A stretch of DNA of 44,659 nt from contig NZ_CP023434.1 of assembly GCF_003546865.1 (NCBI RefSeq), forward strand, positions 2,527,501 to 2,572,159, given 5' to 3'. The notes beneath the pieces are model-generated. The model was not told the origin of the DNA, ran no database searches, and worked only from the letters and a program-made list of their open reading frames with translations. The position numbers and the translations under genes were made by a program. Positions 18,472 to 25,816 of this stretch are shown in pieces. The DNA comes from Suicoccus acidiformans. Its GTDB lineage: Bacteria; Bacillota; Bacilli; Lactobacillales; Aerococcaceae. How positions within the stretch are numbered: the first letter of the stretch is position 1; the number at the start of each line of letters is the position of its first letter.

Positions 18472-19797
18472 CTAAAAATCAAATGTATTACAATTGATAC
18501 GCTCCTCTTTTACTTGAGCATACGCTAACATATGTTGAGCAGTCAGTGATACTGCTGGCAACCCACTGACAAAGAAGTAAGCTTGATCATAGAGTAGATT
18601 TAGCTGTAATTTACGCATTAATTCATCTGAGACTGCACCCAGTTTTGTTTCATCTGAAACAAGGCGGTAATAGTGTAAATAAGGGTTTTGGGCTTTCATC
18701 TCAGACAGTTCACTTAACAATGGCGTATCTTTCTTATGTGAAACTTTCCAGATAAGATGCATTTCACGCTGTGATCCTCTTTCATGTTCAAACCGCAAGA
18801 CACTTAGACAAGCGGCAAAGCCTGCTTCATCACAGATGAATACATAAGGTAAGTTTGATTTTTGAGCAGTTTCTGGAAAGAAAGTTCCATACGGTCCTTC
18901 TAATACAATTTCTGAACCCTCCGGCAAAGCAGTCAAACGCTCCGTCCAAGCATCCGTTGCTTGAATCATGAATTCAATTGAATTGGGATAACGTTTCGTT
19001 CGCGCACTTGAAGCAGAAAAAGGATGACCTTCCGTAATAAATTTATGATCATGGAGGCGAATAAAGAAATAGTCACCCGCTGTATAATCCGGTATTTCAC
19101 CCGTTGTAGGCGTAACTTCGATGACAGATAAGGTAGGGCTTAGACTCTCTTTGCTAACGAGCTTATATTTCGGCGTTTGATACAATTTAACTTGTCGATA
19201 AGCGTAATACATTAAGAAGCCAAACGTAAATAATGATAAGAACATGATAAATACCGCATTAGTAGGTATTGTATTAGAAGCCAAAATAGCGACATAGGCT
19301 AAAAGGATAAGTAATACGGATAAACGATGTAACCACTCGCCTATATTTCGATTATAAATTCTTCCTTGTATACTTTTCAATTTTGGCCCTACATCCATAA
19401 ATAAACCAGATAGAAAGACAAGTCCCAATAATACTGCAATAGCTAGGACTAAGACAGCAATGTAGCTGACTTGCGAGAATACGGTTAAACTATCCGCTAC
19501 ACTACGTAACTTCCATTGGACACCAACATGAATGATAGCACTCAAGCTAATGATTAAAGACATTAGTGCTTGAATTTGATACATATGGGACAGGCCTATC
19601 CTCTTTTCGAAAAATCGTGGTCTTACCCCTATAAAAGCCACTGTAAGTAGAAACGCATAGGCTAATAAGCCTGAAGAATAGGCAATTATCTGCATCATGT
19701 TTAAAGACGCTACATCCCATAAAAATGCAGCAAGTAATATCACAAAGATTACCAAGGCTATACTGGGAAATAACCAATCCCTCCTAAAATTATTCAT
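18472..19797 (-). CDS. Ferric-reductase-like membrane protein with FNR-type flavin domain
   Basis: The 441-residue protein has about six membrane helices (residues 10-200) and a cytosolic ferredoxin-reductase-type domain (210-441) with the FAD motif HPFS at 258-261 and the C-terminal FFVSGLPA. It should move electrons from a cytosolic donor across the membrane. Two oddities: the usual nucleotide-binding GGxG segment reads CDEAGFAA (322-329), and the paired heme-ligand His are incomplete (H71, H90 and H157 only). ATG at 19797 is preferred to the TTG three bases earlier. It leads a two-gene unit with the triple FMN protein. Confidence 0.82.
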   Translation of the reverse strand: MNNFRRDWLFPSIALVIFVILLAAFLWDVASLNMMQIIAYSSGLLAYAFLLTVAFIGVRPRFFEKRIGLSHMYQIQALMSLIISLSAIIHVGVQWKLRSVADSLTVFSQVSYIAVLVLAIAVLLGLVFLSGLFMDVGPKLKSIQGRIYNRNIGEWLHRLSVLLILLAYVAILASNTIPTNAVFIMFLSLFTFGFLMYYAYRQVKLYQTPKYKLVSKESLSPTLSVIEVTPTTGEIPDYTAGDYFFIRLHDHKFITEGHPFSASSARTKRYPNSIEFMIQATDAWTERLTALPEGSEIVLEGPYGTFFPETAQKSNLPYVFICDEAGFAACLSVLRFEHERGSQREMHLIWKVSHKKDTPLLSELSEMKAQNPYLHYYRLVSDETKLGAVSDELMRKLQLNLLYDQAYFFVSGLPAVSLTAQHMLAYAQVKEERINCNTFDF

Positions 19798-19887
19798 CAA
19801 AACCCGCTCCTTATCTACATTAATTTACCAGGCATTTAATCTAATGTAAGTTTAACAAATTTCACTAACTTTGTGTACTCATAACAA

Positions 19888-19911
19888 ATAACCCCGACAT
19901 CTATGCCGGGG
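19888..19911 (-). terminator. Terminator after the nusG-linked membrane protein gene
   Basis: Minus-strand CCCCG and CGGGG enclose a 10-base loop and are followed by TTATTT, 9 bases after the stop. It separates this unit from the ferric-reductase-like pair. I found no strong promoter in the remaining 90 bases. Confidence 0.65.
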
Positions 19912-19919
19912 CCTATAAA

Positions 19920-20687
19920 TTATTGTCTTTGAGCTTGCTTACGTCGTAAACTGATAAATAGTGCCGTACTAATGATAAGTAAAAGTAGTGCTGTTATGAA
20001 CAATTCCCAATCTTTTGCGTAATAGCGTACTGCAACACCCAAGATATACCAAATAACTGCTAGCACCACCATGACGTTTCCATATAATACATAGTAATAT
20101 GCACTCAGGGCAACCATAACGATTAAAAGAATAATCGATAGCCAGAACATGAAGCGCCCTTGCCCAGCAATACCTCGATTAACGAGATACACGGATAGCG
20201 TCATCATCGTCAGAACAATACTGAGCGAAAACTGTAGACCCGCTGGATACTTAAGCAACATTGGTCGCTTACGTAAAGGAGCAGTGCCACTAATGAGCTT
20301 CACTAATTCAAGCAAACGTTGCATATAGATTAATCCGAAGATTAATGCACCTAATAGAATGTCCTGACAGAGACAGATAAGCCAAAGGATTTGAAATAAA
20401 TAAATCTCAATTAATTTAGGTTGAACCAATTGCCGATAATAATTAGTAACCTGTTCATCCCCTTGCAATAAAAGATCATAGACCGTCATAAGCAAAAAGC
20501 AGATGAAGATGAGTATCCATATCCCATGTGTAAAAGGAGCCGGCAGAAAATAATTATCATTAAGCGCTAAGATGTCTAATGGACGATGTGCGAAAAACAT
20601 TCCTAATCCTGAGAGAATATTGATCAAAGTCATAATGATAAACATTGTCCAACTTGCAATGCGCGTAACGTGACTAACAACTTGCAT
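19920..20687 (-). CDS. Polytopic membrane protein, possibly TspO-like (tryptophan-rich sensory protein)
   Basis: The 255-residue protein has about seven to eight membrane helices and a short basic tail. A segment near residues 48-60 (YFLPAPFTHGIW) and a late WYILGVAVRY resemble the FxPxxxxFxIW and tryptophan-rich parts of the distant TspO-like family found in Firmicutes, but the match is weak. It lies 21 bases after nusG with a GAGGGG ribosome site, so it is likely read in the nusG transcript. The function is unknown. Confidence 0.6.
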   Translation of the reverse strand: MQVVSHVTRIASWTMFIIMTLINILSGLGMFFAHRPLDILALNDNYFLPAPFTHGIWILIFICFLLMTVYDLLLQGDEQVTNYYRQLVQPKLIEIYLFQILWLICLCQDILLGALIFGLIYMQRLLELVKLISGTAPLRKRPMLLKYPAGLQFSLSIVLTMMTLSVYLVNRGIAGQGRFMFWLSIILLIVMVALSAYYYVLYGNVMVVLAVIWYILGVAVRYYAKDWELFITALLLLIISTALFISLRRKQAQRQ

Positions 20688-20708
20688 GAAATAATCCCCT
20701 CTTGGCTT

Positions 20709-21251
20709 TTATAGGTTTTCTTTACGAACTTGATAGAACTCCAACTCAGCAACCGTTTCGCGACCAAACATCTCGATGATTACTTTAAGTTTCTGTTGGT
20801 CTACATCCAATTCTTCGATTTCACCGGATAAGCCTGAAAAAGCGCCGTCTGTAATTTGAACCCAATCGCCTACTTCTACGTCTAAATCGATAATTGGCTT
20901 AGGTGCTTCCATTTCCCCAAGAATTACCGCTACCTCTTCTGGAAGCAGTGGTGCTGGCTTACTTCCTGCTCCATGTGATCCTACAAAGCCTGTTACACCT
21001 GGCGTATTACGTACAATAAACCATGCCTCATCGGACATAACCATCTCAACCAGCACATAGCCTGGGAATTTCTTACTTACTTTCGTTTTCTTCTCCCCAT
21101 CTTTAACTTCTGTGATTTCTTCTTCGGGAACCATCACCCGGAAGATATTCTCTTCCATATCCATTGATTCCTTACGTAGCTCAATATTTTCCTTTACCTT
21201 ATTTTCATACCCTGAATATGTGTGAAGAACATACCATTCTTTCGTATCCAT
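20709..21251 (-). CDS. nusG: Transcription termination/antitermination factor NusG
   Basis: The 180-residue protein has the NGN domain (WYVLHTYSGYENKV at the start, FPGYVLVEM in the middle) and a C-terminal KOW domain (GDWVQITDGAFSGLSGEI). It binds RNA polymerase and affects pausing and Rho or ribosome coupling. It follows secE but is separated from it by a terminator and a promoter. Downstream comes a membrane protein gene in place of rplK, which is unusual. Confidence 0.97.
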   Translation of the reverse strand: MDTKEWYVLHTYSGYENKVKENIELRKESMDMEENIFRVMVPEEEITEVKDGEKKTKVSKKFPGYVLVEMVMSDEAWFIVRNTPGVTGFVGSHGAGSKPAPLLPEEVAVILGEMEAPKPIIDLDVEVGDWVQITDGAFSGLSGEIEELDVDQQKLKVIIEMFGRETVAELEFYQVRKENL

Positions 21252-21280
21252 ATTTATCGTCCTTTCAATTTTGTCAAAAT

Positions 21281-21308
21281 AAAAAACCTACCTCGAAAGT
21301 AGGTTTTT
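21281..21308 (-). terminator. Terminator between secE and nusG
   Basis: Minus-strand AAAAACCTAC and GTAGGTTTTT (10 bp) with a run of T. It lies just after the predicted nusG transcription start, so it both ends rpmG-secE transcripts and stands at the 5' end of the nusG mRNA. Confidence 0.85.
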
Positions 21309-21318
21309 CGGTTAATTC

Positions 21319-21327
21319 ATTATAGCA
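21319..21327 (-). promoter_or_regulatory. Extended -10 promoter of nusG
   Basis: TGCTATAAT on the minus strand, with T-rich but poor -35 sequence. Transcription would start near 21312, only a few bases before the terminator hairpin. Confidence 0.55.
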
Positions 21328-21352
21328 ATAAGCTAAGTATAAATAAACAATT

Positions 21353-21529
21353 TTAAATCAGACCAATAAGCCAATCCATCAACGCGCTAAAAGCTGTATC
21401 TGTTAAGGCAAAGAAGAGTGAGAAGAAAATAATCATCAGAATAACCACCCAAGTAAAACGATTGACGTCTTTAAAACTTGGCCATGTTACCCGCTTCATC
21501 TCTTGTGCTACTTGCTTAATATAACTCAT
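21353..21529 (-). CDS. secE: Preprotein translocase subunit SecE
   Basis: A 58-residue ORF begins MSYIKQVAQEMKRVTWPS and has one membrane helix (about residues 26-45). The amphipathic VTWPS segment is the family hallmark. SecE holds together the SecYEG channel. It lies between rpmG and nusG, its normal place in Bacilli, and is near the usual Firmicute length of 55-60. Confidence 0.95.
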   Translation of the reverse strand: MSYIKQVAQEMKRVTWPSFKDVNRFTWVVILMIIFFSLFFALTDTAFSALMDWLIGLI

Positions 21530-21549
21530 TTACTCAACCCTCACTCTCA

Positions 21550-21702
21550 CTATTTAGTCTCTTTGTGTAATGTGTGTTTATTGCAATATTTACAGAATTT
21601 CTTTACTTCCAATCGTTGACTTTCCCCAGCCTGAGTCGGCGTCAAAGAATAGTTCCGTTGACCACACTGTGTACATGCTAGGGCCGCTTTTCGTTTCGCC
21701 AA
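21550..21702 (-). CDS. rpmG: 50S ribosomal protein L33
   Basis: The 50-residue basic protein has two CxxC pairs (C10, C13 and C38, C41), so it is the zinc-binding form of L33. The start is TTG at 21702, with AAGGGG eight bases before it; the longer frame would give an atypical N-terminus. It precedes secE by 20 bases. Confidence 0.94.
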   Translation of the reverse strand: MAKRKAALACTQCGQRNYSLTPTQAGESQRLEVKKFCKYCNKHTLHKETK

Positions 21703-21738
21703 GAACAAGTCCCCTTTCTCTCGAAAATAACACATTTA

Positions 21739-21768
21739 ATAATAATGAAACATAGCAAGACTTGTCAA
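21739..21768 (-). promoter_or_regulatory. Promoter of rpmG-secE
   Basis: Minus-strand TTGACA overlaps the stop of the sigma factor gene; 18 bases later comes TATTAT. The downstream terminator ends this unit before nusG. Confidence 0.65.
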
Positions 21769-22496
21769 GGGGAATTCTTGCGACGTTTACTTAGGCGCCA
21801 ACCTAATAACCTTGCTTGCTTATCAAGGTTTTCTGGTAATTGGGTAACATCTAGTTCTTCTTTTAGCATATCTTTTTCATTTTTGGCCTTTTTGTGAGAG
21901 TAAAAATTGCGCCCACGTTTCGGTTCCTTTTTGGCATTCTGGAATTTGCGAATCAAGCGATCCTTGGCAGCACGAAACTGTCTTTCTGTTAAAGACTCGG
22001 CTTCCATGATATCTTCTCTTGTCTCATTCTCCAAATAAAGTCGGATTAAAATTTGAAATTCTAACTTAGATAGACTTTGAATCACATCTGCATATTCTTG
22101 TCGCATAATAATTAATTCATCAATTTTATCGATATTGTCTATTTTTTGACTTTCTATTACGTGCAAGGTTTCTTCTTGATCTAAAGAAGAACCATATATG
22201 ATTTGTGCTTGTTTTTTCTGCTCACGATATATCCTATTTAACCGATTATCAGCTAACGCTATAGCATAGGTCACGAAACGTACATTACGACTACACTCAA
22301 ATGAGTTTACTGCATCGTTTAAACTATATAAACACTCCTGCATAATATCGTCTGCATCGTAACCAGATATGTGGTAGGTCTTTGCACGGTAAGTATAATA
22401 AGGGTTCATTTCTTCAGAAAGACGATTAAACAATTCGTCACTATAATTTGACTTCAATGTCACTACAGTTTGCTCAATAGAATCTGGATTAAACAT
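21765..22496 (-). CDS. sigH: RNA polymerase sigma factor, SigH/ComX-like, with long basic C-terminus
   Basis: The 243-residue protein has region 2 (about 45-105; YDADDIMQECLYSLNDAV and the region 2.4 helix) and region 4 (about 145-190; LSKLEFQILIRLYLENETREDI). Its place between yacP and rpmG is that of sigH in Bacilli. In Lactobacillales this factor drives competence genes, which fits the prepilin peptidase in the same window. After region 4 a charged tail of about 50 residues, rich in Lys and Arg, makes it longer than typical SigH. The ATG at 22496 has GAGAGG seven bases upstream. Confidence 0.85.
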   Translation of the reverse strand: MFNPDSIEQTVVTLKSNYSDELFNRLSEEMNPYYTYRAKTYHISGYDADDIMQECLYSLNDAVNSFECSRNVRFVTYAIALADNRLNRIYREQKKQAQIIYGSSLDQEETLHVIESQKIDNIDKIDELIIMRQEYADVIQSLSKLEFQILIRLYLENETREDIMEAESLTERQFRAAKDRLIRKFQNAKKEPKRGRNFYSHKKAKNEKDMLKEELDVTQLPENLDKQARLLGWRLSKRRKNSP

Positions 22497-22513
22497 TGTT
22501 GTACCTCTCAAAT

Positions 22514-23059
22514 TTATTTTTTAGTTTGATCTTCTGAATTCTCCATATCAAAACGCAATTGGTCTAGCATTTCTAATTGCTCAAGTTTCCAAGGACTTCG
22601 TCGCCTTAATGCTTGATTATAATGTTGCTTAACATCAGACTGGATTTGCACCTTGGCATAATTGATTTCCATCAATAGTTCGTCTGCTGATTGTCGCAAG
22701 GCTCCTCTTTGGAAGATAAGCCACTGCTCAGCAGCATCACTTGTTGCAACGACAACCCTGTTTAAAGGATTGATAAATTTGGCCACCTCGCGCTCAATAT
22801 AGGTGTCCGCTGTTTCTCCTTCTTGCGTGAAAACAACCTGCACTTCGTATTCTTCATAGGTATTTGAAATCCCAGGTACAAATTGGGCGTCAAATACTAC
22901 GAATACACTGATATCCCGATATTTCCGGTAATTGGAGAGTTCAAACAAGAGCAAATCTCGCGCAGCTGCGATTTCATCTTGGTCTTTCAAGTTTGAAAGC
23001 TGAGGCCAGGCACCAATCATATTATAACCATCTACAAAGAGAATATCTTGACGTTTCAT
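22514..23059 (-). CDS. rae1: NYN-domain endoribonuclease YacP / Rae1
   Basis: The 181-residue protein begins MKRQDILFVDGYNMIGAW, whose VDGYN is the catalytic-Asp motif of the YacP family of NYN (PIN-like) nucleases. In Bacillus Rae1 cleaves mRNA within the ribosomal A site. The ATG at 23059 starts 4 bases after the rlmB stop, with AAGGGA upstream. It is followed by the sigma factor gene, as in Bacillus. Confidence 0.9.
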   Translation of the reverse strand: MKRQDILFVDGYNMIGAWPQLSNLKDQDEIAAARDLLLFELSNYRKYRDISVFVVFDAQFVPGISNTYEEYEVQVVFTQEGETADTYIEREVAKFINPLNRVVVATSDAAEQWLIFQRGALRQSADELLMEINYAKVQIQSDVKQHYNQALRRRSPWKLEQLEMLDQLRFDMENSEDQTKK

Positions 23060-23063
23060 CGCA

Positions 23064-23831
23064 TTAAATTCCCTTAATAGAAGCAATTCGATGTCTAGCT
23101 ACCTCATACATGAAGATTCCTGCTGCTACACTTGCATTCAAGCTCTGAACATGACCCGTCATTGGAATGGTGACTGTTCCATCACAAGCTTTTAATAAAC
23201 TTGCGGAAACACCTGAGCCTTCATTGCCAATAACAACTGCTATCGACCCATGGCTATCCCACTGACGAATGTCTTCACCTTCCATCGCACTAGCAAAAAC
23301 CCAGACACCTTTATCTTGAAGCTTCTTGACTGTTTGACTTAAATTAGTCACACGAATCACCGGCACATGCTCAATAGCACCCGTGGATACTTTTGCAACA
23401 GTACCCGTTAGCGTTGCTGAACGTCTTTTAGGTAGAATAATACCATGTACGCCCATTGCATCAGCTGTTCGGATAATTGAGCCAAGATTATGGGGATCTT
23501 CAATTTCATCCAAGATGAAAAGGAAAGGAGCTTCGCCACGTTGCTCAGCAAGATTAAACGCATCCTCCAAATTTGCATAAGCATATGCCGGCAAACTTAA
23601 CACGACTCCCTGATGGTTGCCGTCTTGTGTAAGGGCATCGAGCTTTGCTTTAGGTACCTCTTGTAGGATAAGATTACGTTGTTTCACTAATTTAAATATA
23701 TCAGAAAATTGATTTTTTTCCATCCCTTTTTGAAAAAAGACTTTATTTATTTGTCGTTTTTCTTTCAAAGCTTCACGGACAGCATGTTTACCGTAAATAA
23801 TCTCATCTGAAAAATCTGCTTGCTGTGTCAT
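23064..23831 (-). CDS. rlmB: 23S rRNA (guanosine-2'-O-)-methyltransferase RlmB (SpoU/TrmH family)
   Basis: The 255-residue protein has an N-terminal substrate-binding domain and a SPOUT methylase domain with motif 1 DPHNLGSIIRTADA, motif 2 VVIGNEGSGVS and motif 3 IPMTGHVQSLNASVA, where the knot forms. In E. coli RlmB methylates G2251 of 23S rRNA. It begins four bases after mrnC and is followed at once by rae1, so this is one transcription unit. Confidence 0.93.
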   Translation of the reverse strand: MTQQADFSDEIIYGKHAVREALKEKRQINKVFFQKGMEKNQFSDIFKLVKQRNLILQEVPKAKLDALTQDGNHQGVVLSLPAYAYANLEDAFNLAEQRGEAPFLFILDEIEDPHNLGSIIRTADAMGVHGIILPKRRSATLTGTVAKVSTGAIEHVPVIRVTNLSQTVKKLQDKGVWVFASAMEGEDIRQWDSHGSIAVVIGNEGSGVSASLLKACDGTVTIPMTGHVQSLNASVAAGIFMYEVARHRIASIKGI

Positions 23832-23835
23832 CCAC

Positions 23836-24231
23836 CTACTCCTCTCTATTTAGATATTCTATAGCTGCATGGATCAGTTCATTTAATCGGTTCGTCTGTT
23901 TGGCTAAATATAAATAGGCCATAAGCGATTCGAAGCCAGTCGCTTGCCGGTAATCGCCAATACTGGCATTCTTAGCCTTCGTATTCGCCTTATGATTTCT
24001 ACCTCGCTTATAGTAGCTTATTTCTACTTCATCTAATACATCTTCTTTTAGCCAATGTTGCATTACTTTTGCTTGTCCAGTAGCTGAAACATAGCGAACA
24101 GCTGCTTTCTGTAATTGGTTGGGATGAGTGATACCTTCTTGGAGTAAATATTCGCGAATATGCACTTCAAAAATTGCATCACCTAAATAGGCAAGGGTTG
24201 CACCATTTAATAAAGCATAATTTACATCCAT
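23836..24231 (-). CDS. mrnC: Mini-ribonuclease III
   Basis: The 131-residue protein is an RNase III catalytic domain without a dsRNA-binding domain; LAYLGDAIFEVHIRE near residue 20 holds the family's catalytic acidic residues. Mini-III matures 23S rRNA ends in Bacillus. Its ATG overlaps the TAA of cysS by one base (TAATG), a coupled arrangement that settles the start. Confidence 0.94.
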   Translation of the reverse strand: MDVNYALLNGATLAYLGDAIFEVHIREYLLQEGITHPNQLQKAAVRYVSATGQAKVMQHWLKEDVLDEVEISYYKRGRNHKANTKAKNASIGDYRQATGFESLMAYLYLAKQTNRLNELIHAAIEYLNREE

Positions 24232-25667
24232 TACGCATCCCTCTTCCAAAGCGTTCCCTGAGGTGTGTCATCTAAGCTGATACCCTGCGCTTTCAACGCA
24301 TCGCGAATCGCGTCCGCTCTAGCAAAATCACGGTTCGCTCTTGCTTCATTCCGCTCATCAATCATAGCCTGAATGTCATTATCCAATAGGTCATCTTCAT
24401 TTTTTATCTCTATGCCAAAGATATACAATAGCTCCTTCAAGCTTGCTTGCATAACCTGAATGATTTGTAAAGCAACGTGTTCTTGGGTCAAGTATATATT
24501 AATAAATTTAATAAAATCAAAGATGACAGTTAAACCATTGGCCGCATTAAAGTCATCATCCATTGCTGCCTTAAAGTCATTTTCAAAGGTTTGGATACGT
24601 TCTAGATAGTGATTTAACTCATTTGAATCCACTTCACTCAAACCATCTGACTGCTCTTGGCGCTTTTGTAGACGACGCAATACTTCTTTGATACGGTTAA
24701 TCTGAGTTTTCGCTTCATCCAAAGCTTTCTGGTCGTAGCGTAAAGGCTTGCGGTAATGGACACTCGCCAAGAGATACCGGACTACCACTGGATCCACCTC
24801 TTGTAATAACTCGCGTAAAAGCACAAAATTACCGAGTGACTTACTCATCTTTTCTTCGTCTTGACCAAAGGTCACAAATCCATTGTGCATCCAATAATTG
24901 GAGAACTTATGCCCTGTATGGCACTCACTTTGTGCAATTTCATTTTCATGGTGAGGAAATTCTAAATCTTGGCCACCTCCGTGGATATCTAGTGTTTCTC
25001 CTAAGTATTTGGTCGACATAACCGAACACTCAATATGCCAACCTGGACGACCAGCCCCCCAGGGTGAATTCCAACTAATCTCATCATCCGTCTTAACAGC
25101 TTTCCATAAGGCGAAATCAACAGGATTTTCCTTGCGTTGAGTCTCCTCAATTTCCGTACGTAAACTTGCCCCCGCCATCAAGTCTTCTAGGGATTGCTGA
25201 GATAATTCACCGTAACTTTCGAAACTTTCCGTACGAAAGTATACATCCCCGTCTGACACATAGGCGTGACCTTTTTCGATGAGACTTTCTATAAACGTAA
25301 TAATCTCTGGAATGTTATCTTTAACCCGGGGATGCACTGTAGCTCGCTTAACATTTAGTGCACCTGTGTCTTCAAAGAAGGCCTCAATGTATTTATCAGC
25401 CAATGCCTCTGTTGTAAGGTCTTCTTCTTTAGCGGCTTTGATAATTTTATCGTCGACATCCGTAAAGTTAGAAACATAGTTCACTTCATAGCCACGGTAC
25501 TCAAGATATTTACGAATCGTATCAAATGCTACTGTACTACGTGCGTTACCAATATGGATATAATTATAAACCGTAGGCCCACATACATACATCTTTACTT
25601 TACCATGCTCAATTGGTTGAAAGGTTTCTTTAGTACGACTTAACGTATTGTATATTTGAATTGCCAT
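24231..25667 (-). CDS. cysS: Cysteine--tRNA ligase
   Basis: The 478-residue class I synthetase has HIGN (HIGH motif) at about 38-41 and KMSKS, and the zinc-binding Cys/His set starting with MYVCGPTVYN. It charges tRNA-Cys. The ATG at 25667 has AAGGAG seven bases upstream; further in-frame ATGs overlap that site. In Bacillus cysE comes before it; cysE is missing here. No T-box structure is seen in the short leader. Confidence 0.96.
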   Translation of the reverse strand: MAIQIYNTLSRTKETFQPIEHGKVKMYVCGPTVYNYIHIGNARSTVAFDTIRKYLEYRGYEVNYVSNFTDVDDKIIKAAKEEDLTTEALADKYIEAFFEDTGALNVKRATVHPRVKDNIPEIITFIESLIEKGHAYVSDGDVYFRTESFESYGELSQQSLEDLMAGASLRTEIEETQRKENPVDFALWKAVKTDDEISWNSPWGAGRPGWHIECSVMSTKYLGETLDIHGGGQDLEFPHHENEIAQSECHTGHKFSNYWMHNGFVTFGQDEEKMSKSLGNFVLLRELLQEVDPVVVRYLLASVHYRKPLRYDQKALDEAKTQINRIKEVLRRLQKRQEQSDGLSEVDSNELNHYLERIQTFENDFKAAMDDDFNAANGLTVIFDFIKFINIYLTQEHVALQIIQVMQASLKELLYIFGIEIKNEDDLLDNDIQAMIDERNEARANRDFARADAIRDALKAQGISLDDTPQGTLWKRDA

Positions 25668-25705
25668 CATCCATCTCCTTCTCATCACCCATGTTTCGCT
25701 ACCAT

Positions 25706-25727
25706 AAGTTGCGACTTAGCGCAACTT
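25706..25727. repeat. Inverted repeat upstream of cysS
   Basis: AAGTTGCG and CGCAACTT (8 bp) with a six-base loop lie 39 bases before the cysS start. No T run follows. It could be a leader hairpin or an operator; nothing decides. Confidence 0.4.
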
Positions 25728-25763
25728 TAAAGTTCCTTTTAGGTTTCCCTAATTCTGTTTAAT

Positions 25764-25801
25764 GAAAAAGCGACAGCTACTGTCTACTCAGTAACTATCG
25801 C
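25764..25801 (-). terminator. Terminator of gltX
   Basis: Minus strand: GCGATAGTTACTG and CAGTAGCTGTCGC pair over 13 positions including G-U pairs, followed by TTTTT; 16 bases after the gltX stop. Confidence 0.82.
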
Positions 25802-25816
25802 CCAACAATCAATCTT

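Noticed and set aside
25668-25816. T-box leader for cysS
   Set aside because: The spacer is too short after the gltX terminator, and no specifier loop or T-box sequence is visible.
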